The translations under genes were made by a program, and so were the position numbers. A DNA stretch of 5,958 bases from an uncultured Atopobiaceae bacterium (lineage in GTDB: Bacteria > Actinomycetota > Coriobacteriia > Coriobacteriales > Atopobiaceae): assembly GCA_905233865.1 (NCBI GenBank), contig CAJOGH010000059.1, positions 529-6,486 of the forward strand, given 5' to 3'. A model generated the notes under the pieces. It had not been told where the DNA came from, did no database searches, and worked only from the letters and a program-made list of their open reading frames with translations. Below are positions 1 to 4,594 of this stretch, piece by piece (positions within the stretch are counted from its first letter, which is position 1; each line of letters begins with the position of its first letter).

Positions 1-187
1 GCCTCTTGGCGGCCTCGTCGCCCACGATCTGGCCGATACGGTCGCACGCCTTCTGGCTGGAGTTGGAAAGGTCGTCCACGATGGCCACGGTGTAGCCGCT
101 CTGGAGCAGCTCGACGCAGGTGTGCGAGCCGATGAAGCCGGCACCGCCGGTGACCAGCACGCAGCTGTTCTTGATGGAATCGCTCAA
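1..187 (-). CDS. galE: UDP-glucose 4-epimerase, N-terminal part (cut by window edge)
   Basis: This is the first 62 codons of an extended short-chain dehydrogenase/reductase. The gene runs off the left edge. GalE interconverts UDP-glucose and UDP-galactose using tightly bound NAD, serving galactose use (Leloir pathway) and the supply of sugars for envelope glycans. Visible evidence is the N-terminal Rossmann motif LVTGGAGFIGSHT (about residues 11-23), followed by a hydrophobic strand ending in VDDLSNS (residues 37-43), whose first Asp normally contacts the NAD adenosine ribose. The start is a TTG at 187, chosen because a perfect AGGAGG lies 4 bases upstream (192-197) and it gives the usual short lead before the first beta strand. 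The Tyr-x-x-x-Lys catalytic motif is outside the window, so another nucleotide-sugar epimerase or dehydratase of the same family cannot be fully excluded. The LVTGGAGFIGSHTCVELL style strongly favours GalE. Confidence 0.88.
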   Translation of the reverse strand, partial: MSDSIKNSCVLVTGGAGFIGSHTCVELLQSGYTVAIVDDLSNSSQKACDRIGQIVGDEAAKR

Positions 188-191
188 TGTT

Positions 192-197
192 CCTCCT
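192..197 (-). promoter_or_regulatory. Shine-Dalgarno sequence for galE
   Basis: A perfect AGGAGG on the minus strand sits 4 bases before the TTG at 187. It decides the start codon, because no ATG or GTG is available at a better spacing. Confidence 0.7.
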
Positions 198-224
198 AGG
201 GACTCAAGCTTGATGACAGGGCAC

Positions 225-230
225 AGTATA
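225..230 (-). promoter_or_regulatory. possible -10 box for galE
   Basis: TATACT on the minus strand lies about 38 bases upstream of the galE start in the 73-base gap after ecfT. No good -35 hexamer is seen 16-18 bases further upstream, so this is a weak call. galE could instead be transcribed by read-through from the ecfT operon, since no terminator hairpin is visible in the gap. The perfect palindrome TCAAGCTTGA at 204-213 lies between this box and the ribosome binding site. Its meaning is unknown. Confidence 0.3.
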
Positions 231-260
231 GAGATGTGTCGTGAAGGCGCGGTGTAGGTG

Positions 261-1067
261 CTACCAGCCTAGGATGCCCACGACCACGAGTGCCGTCATC
301 CAAAGCGTGCCTAGGGCGACAAGAGCCAGCTCCTGCGCGCCAAACGTGCGCGCGCGAGCGCGGGTGCGCGGCGCGCCGACCTCGTAGCAGCGGGCATCGA
401 GGGCACGGGAGAGCGCGTCGGCGTGGCGCATGGTGCCCGCGATGAGCGGCACCACGGAGGCAAGGAGCGCCCGTCCGCGCTGGAGGAGGCCACCCGCGTC
501 AAAGGCCGCGCCGCGCGCCGCCTGGGCGTCAAGGATCTCGCGCGACTCGCGTGAGAGCGTGGGCACAAAGCGCAGCGCGAGCGAGAGCACCATGGACACC
601 TGGCTCACGGGCAGGCCCAGTCGCGCAAGCGGGCTCATGAGCGACTCGATGGCGTCGGAGAGGTCCAGCGGGGTCGTGGTCATGAGCAGTATGGCGCCGT
701 GGAGGCACACGAGCGCAAAGCGGCAGGTGTACAGTGCCGCCGCGACAGCGCCGCCACTGGTGATGGCAAGGGGTCCCGCGCTCAGGAGCACGTCGCCCGT
801 GCGGACGAAGAACAGGTTGAGCAGGCCCACGACTGTCAGAAGCATGAGGGCGCTTCTGATGGAGCCAAGGACGCGGCCAAGGCCCAGACGGCTCGCCGTT
901 ATGAGGGCAAGCGTTCCCGTGGTGGCAAGCGCGAGCTGCAGGGGTGTGTTGACCAGAAGCGCGCCAAACATGGTCACCGTGAGGGTGGCGACTTTGGCGC
1001 GCGGGTCCATGCGATGCAGCACCGAGCCTGTGTCGTAGTACTGGCCCATGACGGCAAGGCGAGCCAT
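261..1067 (-). CDS. ecfT: ECF transporter transmembrane (T) component EcfT
   Basis: This is a 268-residue membrane protein and the last gene of the riboflavin-uptake operon. EcfT links the two ATPase subunits to the substrate-binding S component in the cytoplasmic membrane. Family marks are the N-terminal MDPRAK motif (residues 20-25), several hydrophobic segments (roughly 27-60, 72-88, 104-126, 155-170 and 244-266), and a long cytoplasmic region with the two short coupling motifs typical of EcfT. Motif I is ARG (184-186). Motif II reads ARC (225-227) in the context ALDARCYE, where Gly or Ser is usual at the third position. The start is the ATG at 1067, one base after the ecfAA' stop (TAACATG), with GGGGAGG 9 bases upstream. 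The frame stays open to 1229, but those extra 54 residues are Arg/Ser-rich antisense-like sequence overlapping the ATPase gene, so I reject the longer form. MGQYYDTG six codons later is a possible alternative start. Confidence 0.9.
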   Translation of the reverse strand: MARLAVMGQYYDTGSVLHRMDPRAKVATLTVTMFGALLVNTPLQLALATTGTLALITASRLGLGRVLGSIRSALMLLTVVGLLNLFFVRTGDVLLSAGPLAITSGGAVAAALYTCRFALVCLHGAILLMTTTPLDLSDAIESLMSPLARLGLPVSQVSMVLSLALRFVPTLSRESREILDAQAARGAAFDAGGLLQRGRALLASVVPLIAGTMRHADALSRALDARCYEVGAPRTRARARTFGAQELALVALGTLWMTALVVVGILGW

Positions 1068-1068
1068 G

Positions 1069-2808
1069 TTAGCGCACCTCCCCGGCCAGGGCGTCTGCCA
1101 GTCCCTCGAGGGTGAGCGGGAGCTCTGTGAGCGCCGCACCCGCGCGCTTGAGCGCCGCGCCGGCCCGCATCGCGTCGGGGATACCCAGCCCGATGGATGC
1201 AAGAAGCTCGTCGTGCGCAAAGACCTCATGCGGCGTGCCCTCGAGCACGACCGCGCCCTCGTTGAGCACGACGATGCGCGCGGCGCGGGCGGCGTCGTCC
1301 ATTGAGTGGGTGATCATGAGGATGGCCACGCCATCGTTGACCAGATTGCGGATGATGGTGCGCACACTCGCGCGCGCAACGGGGTCCAGTCCGCTGAGCG
1401 GCTCGTCCATGATGACGACCTCGGGCTCCATGACCAGCACGCCCGCGAGTGCGGCAAGGCGCTGCTGGCCGCCGGAGAGGTCAAAGGGCGAGCGGTCTGC
1501 CGTGTGCGCGATGCCCAGCCGCTCGAGCTGTGCGGCAGCGCGCTCACGGGCCTCGTCGCGTGTGACTCCGAGGTTGACGGGGCCAAAGGCCACGTCCTCC
1601 AGGACGGTCGTGGCAAAGAGCTGGCGCTCGGGCTTTTGCATGACGTAACCTACCTTGCGGCGCAGCTCGCGTCGGCGTCTGCGCTCGTGGGTGGGGATGC
1701 CGCAGATGTGGGCCGCGCCTTTGTCTGGGCGTTCGAGAGCCGCCGCCACGCGCGCGATGGTCGACTTGCCCGAGCCGGTCTGGCCCACCAGCGCGACGAG
1801 CTCGCCTGCGCCCACGGCAAGCGAGGCCGAGCGCAGGACGGGCTTGTGGTCATAGGCAAAGGTCACGTTCGTGAGCTGGAGGGCAGGTATGCTCTTGTCG
1901 CCCTGAGGCTGGGCCGGCGGCAGGGGGACGTCATGCTTGTCGACGTTGGCGCATGCGGCAACGATGCGCTCCTTGACGACATCGCGGCGTGCGTCCCATG
2001 TCACGGGAACGCCACGACGTGCGAGCTCGTGCGTGAGGCGTGCCGAGAAGGGCAGCTCCAGGTGGAGGCCGTCAAGTCTCTCGGCATGGGAGAAGACCTG
2101 GGCCGGCGTCCCGTCGAGGGCAATGTGACCGTGGTCGAGCACGATGACGCGGTCGGCCTCGAGCGCCTCCTCCACGTAGTGCGTGACGTGCACGATCGTG
2201 GTGCCCGCACCTGCCAGTTCGCCGGCCACACGCATGATGGAGGAGCGTCCTCTCACGTCGAGCATGGCGCCGGGCTCGTCCAGCACCAAAAGGCGGGGGC
2301 GCATGGCCAGGGTGCCGGCGATGGTCACCCGCTGCTGTTGCCCGCCGCTCATCCGCGTGGGGTCCGACGTCGCATGGTCGGACAGGCCCACGCGATGGAG
2401 CTCGCGCTGCACGCGCTGGTGTATCTCGGCCGGCTCCACACGCAGGTTCTCGGGGCCAAAGGCGACGTCGTCGGCAACGACGGTGGTGATGATCTGGTCC
2501 TCGGGGTCCTGAAACACGAGGCCTACGCTGCGCCGTGCCTCGCGGTAGGCTTCGGCATCCATGCCGCGCTCTGGCTCAAAGACGTCGTGCCCTGCAAGGG
2601 TGACCTCGCCCTCATCGGGGGCCATGAGGCCGGCAAGGACGTTGGCGAGCGTGGACTTGCCCGAGCCGTTGGCGCCCAGCACGCACACGCGCTCGTGCTG
2701 CTCCAGCGTCAGGCTGATGCCGTCGAGGGCCCAGGTGAGACCCTGATCGTAGGACAGGCGGACGTTGCGCAGCTGGGCCGCCGGCGTGGGGGCAGCGTCC
2801 TTGCTCAT
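1069..2808 (-). CDS. ecfA: fused ECF transporter ATPase, EcfA-EcfA' in one chain
   Basis: This 579-residue protein carries two complete ABC ATPase domains, whereas most ECF systems use two separate subunits of about 280 residues. It hydrolyses ATP at the cytoplasmic face to drive uptake through EcfT and RibU. Domain 1 (about 12-240) has Walker A GANGSGKS (45-52), Q-loop Gln100, signature MSGGQQQR (153-160), Walker B LLVLDEP (173-179) with Glu178, and switch His210. Domain 2 (about 310-535) has Walker A GQTGSGKS (342-349), Q-loop Gln391, signature LSGGQQR (444-450), Walker B VVIMDEP (464-470) with Glu469, D-loop SGLDP (472-476), and switch His501. Both domains carry the DVAFGPxNL segment after the Q-loop that is characteristic of cobalt/ECF-type ATPases. 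A charged linker (about 240-308) joins them. Both sites keep their catalytic residues, so both could be active. The start ATG lies one base after the ribU stop (TAGCATG) with only a weak AGG ahead, suggesting translational coupling. Confidence 0.92.
   Translation of the reverse strand: MSKDAAPTPAAQLRNVRLSYDQGLTWALDGISLTLEQHERVCVLGANGSGKSTLANVLAGLMAPDEGEVTLAGHDVFEPERGMDAEAYREARRSVGLVFQDPEDQIITTVVADDVAFGPENLRVEPAEIHQRVQRELHRVGLSDHATSDPTRMSGGQQQRVTIAGTLAMRPRLLVLDEPGAMLDVRGRSSIMRVAGELAGAGTTIVHVTHYVEEALEADRVIVLDHGHIALDGTPAQVFSHAERLDGLHLELPFSARLTHELARRGVPVTWDARRDVVKERIVAACANVDKHDVPLPPAQPQGDKSIPALQLTNVTFAYDHKPVLRSASLAVGAGELVALVGQTGSGKSTIARVAAALERPDKGAAHICGIPTHERRRRRELRRKVGYVMQKPERQLFATTVLEDVAFGPVNLGVTRDEARERAAAQLERLGIAHTADRSPFDLSGGQQRLAALAGVLVMEPEVVIMDEPLSGLDPVARASVRTIIRNLVNDGVAILMITHSMDDAARAARIVVLNEGAVVLEGTPHEVFAHDELLASIGLGIPDAMRAGAALKRAGAALTELPLTLEGLADALAGEVR
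1077..1083 (-). promoter_or_regulatory. Shine-Dalgarno sequence for ecfT, inside the end of ecfAA'
   Basis: GGGGAGG on the minus strand lies within the last codons of the fused ATPase gene, 9 bases before the ATG at 1067. It supports that start over the upstream extension of the open frame. Confidence 0.65.
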
Positions 2809-2809
2809 G

Positions 2810-3388
2810 CTAGTTGCCTACGACGCGCGAGACGGTCTTGTAGACTGCCTGCGTGACGACGCAGTTGATGGCACCCTTGATGAGGTTGAAGGGCAGAAGG
2901 ACCGGGACGATGAGCGCGGCCACGTCCGACACGCTGGTGCCAGGAGCGTAGAGCGGGGTGATCACGAGGTTCATGAGGATGCAGGCGACCACAAAGCACA
3001 CCAGGCCCACGCCCATGCCAATCAGGCTGCCCTTGCGGGTGGGGTTTGCCCGGTAGATGAGGGCGGAGGGTATGACCATGGCAAGGTTTGCCACGATGCC
3101 CATGATGGAGCCAAAGGGGTTGCCAAAGAAGTGGGGGAGCCACATAAGGGTGCCGACCACTGCGCCGGTGGCGGGGCCAAAGGCAAAGCCGGCAACGAGG
3201 ACCACGATTCCCGAGGGGTCGTACTTGAGGTACGGCGCGGCGGGGAAGATGGGAACCTCCACAAAGCTGAGGACCATGGCCGCCGCGACGAACAGCGCAC
3301 TGACGGCGATGCGCCGGGTGGACCAGGAGCCTGTGCCTGAGGTGGTGGAGTGGGTGTCGCGCTTGTCGCGCATGGGTGTGCCTGTCAT
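2810..3388 (-). CDS. ribU: riboflavin ECF transporter S component RibU
   Basis: This 192-residue integral membrane protein is the first gene of the operon and should bind riboflavin (vitamin B2) with high affinity for import. After a polar N-terminus of about 24 residues it has some five to six hydrophobic segments (roughly 25-45, 58-82, 94-112, 121-145 and 154-185). RibU-like marks are FVEVPIF with YLKYDPSG (about 42-60), the following GFAFGPATGAVVG stretch (67-79), and ITPLY (143-147). The start is the ATG at 3388, 6 bases after GGAAGG (3395-3400). The open frame continues to 3505, but that extension is simply the riboswitch read as protein. A second ATG at 3373 has a poorer ribosome binding site. 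The upstream FMN riboswitch independently supports flavin as the substrate. A related flavin or flavin precursor is possible. Confidence 0.93.
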   Translation of the reverse strand: MTGTPMRDKRDTHSTTSGTGSWSTRRIAVSALFVAAAMVLSFVEVPIFPAAPYLKYDPSGIVVLVAGFAFGPATGAVVGTLMWLPHFFGNPFGSIMGIVANLAMVIPSALIYRANPTRKGSLIGMGVGLVCFVVACILMNLVITPLYAPGTSVSDVAALIVPVLLPFNLIKGAINCVVTQAVYKTVSRVVGN

Positions 3389-3394
3389 GTGAGG

Positions 3395-3400
3395 CCTTCC
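3395..3400 (-). promoter_or_regulatory. ribU Shine-Dalgarno sequence, adjacent to riboswitch P1
   Basis: GGAAGG on the minus strand begins at the base right after the 3' strand of riboswitch helix P1 (3401-3405) and lies 6 bases before the ribU ATG. Its position suggests that formation of P1 or alternative pairing could control ribosome access. I did not find a convincing complementary anti-SD segment by eye. Confidence 0.65.
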
Positions 3401-3518
3401 GTTTCTCTCATCCGGACTATACCGTTGGCCCTGGAGTCTCACCAGGTCAGCCGCTTGCGCGGGTCGCGGGCTTCCGCTTGGGTCACCGCCAGTGGGGAGT
3501 TGCACCCCGCCCTGAAAC
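3401..3518 (-). ncRNA. FMN riboswitch (RFN element)
   Basis: The minus strand shows the conserved RFN architecture in order. P1 pairs GTTTC (3518-3514) with GAAAC (3405-3401). P2 pairs GGGG (3508-3505) with CCCC (3497-3494) around loop TGCAACT. The core ACTGGCGGT is at 3493-3485 and the conserved AGCCCGCGA at 3472-3464. P4 is CCGC-GCAA-GCGG (3462-3451). P5 is CCTGG-TGAGACT-CCAGG (3446-3430). The P6 region is ACGGTATAGTCCGGAT, followed by the signature GATGAGAGAA. This RNA family binds FMN and turns off riboflavin synthesis or uptake genes. Here it precedes ribU by 12 bases. No hairpin with a U-tract follows, so control of translation initiation is the more likely mechanism (inference). Confidence 0.97.
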
Positions 3519-3525
3519 TACAAGT

Positions 3526-3553
3526 ACCCTAGCATAGAGCGGTATACTTGCAA
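3526..3553 (-). promoter_or_regulatory. candidate promoter for the ribU-ecfAA'-ecfT operon
   Basis: On the minus strand, TTGCAA (3553-3548) and TAGGGT (3531-3526) are separated by 16 bases. They would start transcription just upstream of riboswitch helix P1. The -35 matches four of six consensus bases and the -10 keeps the TAxxxT frame, so this is moderate evidence resting mainly on its correct position. An alternative -10 is TATGCT three bases upstream. Confidence 0.4.
3543..3548 (+). promoter_or_regulatory. candidate -10 box for murB
   Basis: TATACT on the plus strand would put the transcription start near 3555, just ahead of GAGGAA (3558-3563) and the murB start at 3577. The region 17 bases upstream has no recognisable -35. 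The box abuts the minus-strand TTGCAA proposed as the ribU -35, so the two divergent promoters would overlap. Confidence 0.4.
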
Positions 3554-3576
3554 GCACGAGGAACCAACCCGCAATC

Positions 3577-4536
3577 TTGGATGTGAGAACCATAGCTTCA
3601 GACACGACCGTGACCTACGACCTGCCCGCGCTCGCCGACCGCCTTCGCTCCATCTTGGGTGATGAGAACGTGAGGGCCGACGAGCCCATGAGCGAGCACA
3701 CCACCTTTGAGATCGGCGGCCCCGCCCAGCTCTTTGTGACGCCGCAGACGGTCGAGACCCTGCGCGTGGCGCTGGACACCTGCCGCTCCTTTGGCGCGCC
3801 CCTCTTTGTGCTGGGCTGTGGTTCTGACCTGCTCGTGAGCGATGAGGGCTACGAGGGCGTCATCGTGTGTTTGGCCGACGGCCTGGGTGACATTGAGGTC
3901 GAGGGCACGCGCATGACCTGCCAGGCGGGCGTCACCCTCAAGGACGCAGCCGAGGCGGCGTGTGCGCTCTCCCTGGCCGGGCTCGAGTTTGCCTGTGGCA
4001 TCCCTGGCTCGGTCGGCGGTGCCGTGTTCATGAACGCCGGCGCCTATGACGGCCAGATGGCCGACGTCGTGGAGAGCGTGGACGTCATCACGCCCGAGGG
4101 TGAGCTCGTCAGCATCGCGGGCGACCAGATGGAGTTTGGCTACCGCACGAGCCGCGTGCGCAGCGAGGGGCTCGTGGTCGTGAGTGCCACGCTGCGTCTG
4201 GAGGAGGACGACGAGACTGCCATTCGCGCGCGCATGGACGACCTTACCGAGCGACGCGAGGCCAAGCAGCCGCTGGAGATGCCCAGCGCCGGCTCCACCT
4301 TCAAGCGCCCCGAGGGCTACTTTGCCGGCAAGCTCATCATTGATGCGGGCATGCAGGGCAAGAGCGTGGGCGGCGCGCAGGTGTCCACCAAGCACGCAGG
4401 GTTCGTGGTCAACACGGGCGGTGCCACTGCTGCTGACGTGCGCGGTCTCATCGCTCTGGTGCAGGAAGAGGTCAAGCGTCAGTTTGGTGTGGATCTGGAG
4501 CCCGAGGTGCGATTCCTTGGCAAGGACCCCCGCTAG
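3577..4536 (+). CDS. murB: UDP-N-acetylenolpyruvoylglucosamine reductase MurB
   Basis: This 319-residue cytoplasmic FAD enzyme uses NADPH to reduce UDP-GlcNAc-enolpyruvate to UDP-MurNAc, the second committed step of peptidoglycan precursor synthesis. Visible motifs are HTTFEIGGPA (41-50), the FAD-binding LGCGSDLLVSDEG (79-91), GIPGSVGGAVFMNAGAYDG (141-159), FGYRTSR with the conserved Arg190 (187-193), SAGSTFKRP with the likely proton-donor Ser240 (237-245), and the C-terminal LEPEVRFLG (307-315) with the conserved Glu310. The absence of an extra C-terminal insertion and the SAGSTFKRP form fit the shorter type II MurB. The start is uncertain: the TTG at 3577 lies 13 bases after GAGGAA, which is long, and the in-frame GTG at 3583 is an alternative. 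The ATG at 3581 is out of frame. The flavin motif reads GSD where GSN is usual. It is divergent from the riboflavin importer, whose product feeds FAD supply, but that may be coincidence. Confidence 0.93.
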   Translation: MDVRTIASDTTVTYDLPALADRLRSILGDENVRADEPMSEHTTFEIGGPAQLFVTPQTVETLRVALDTCRSFGAPLFVLGCGSDLLVSDEGYEGVIVCLADGLGDIEVEGTRMTCQAGVTLKDAAEAACALSLAGLEFACGIPGSVGGAVFMNAGAYDGQMADVVESVDVITPEGELVSIAGDQMEFGYRTSRVRSEGLVVVSATLRLEEDDETAIRARMDDLTERREAKQPLEMPSAGSTFKRPEGYFAGKLIIDAGMQGKSVGGAQVSTKHAGFVVNTGGATAADVRGLIALVQEEVKRQFGVDLEPEVRFLGKDPR

Positions 4537-4545
4537 GTGTACAAT
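4517..4545 (+). promoter_or_regulatory. sigma70-type promoter for the secreted coiled-coil gene
   Basis: TTGGCA (4517-4522) and TACAAT (4540-4545) are separated by exactly 17 bases, each matching five of six consensus bases. The -35 and most of the spacer lie inside the last murB codons. Transcription would start near 4552, giving a leader of about 43 bases. This is the best promoter match in the window and implies that the downstream gene is expressed independently of murB. Confidence 0.7.
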
Positions 4546-4584
4546 TTAGGGGCTCATACCGCCTAAACGAAGTTGAGACACACC

Positions 4585-4589
4585 AGGAG
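4585..4589 (+). promoter_or_regulatory. Shine-Dalgarno sequence of the coiled-coil hydrolase gene
   Basis: AGGAG lies 5 bases before the ATG at 4595 and supports that start. Confidence 0.7.
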
Positions 4590-4594
4590 TTACC

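Noticed and set aside
1068..1229. N-terminal extension of EcfT by 54 residues
   Set aside because: The added part is Arg/Ser/Pro-rich and overlaps the end of the ATPase gene in another frame. The ATG at 1067 has a good SD and the standard coupled junction.
1306..2856. Long plus-strand open frame of 516 codons antisense to the fused ATPase
   Set aside because: It exactly shadows a gene with intact double ABC motifs. Its protein is His/Gly/Ala-rich with no recognisable domain, which is typical of the complement of GC-rich coding DNA.
3389..3505. N-terminal extension of RibU by 39 residues from a GTG
   Set aside because: These codons are the FMN riboswitch itself. The ATG at 3388 follows a good ribosome binding site directly after the riboswitch.
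3598..4395. Minus-strand open frame of 265 codons opposite murB
   Set aside because: It lies wholly within murB, whose motifs are clear. The product is low-complexity Ala/His/Gly/Arg sequence without a family signature.
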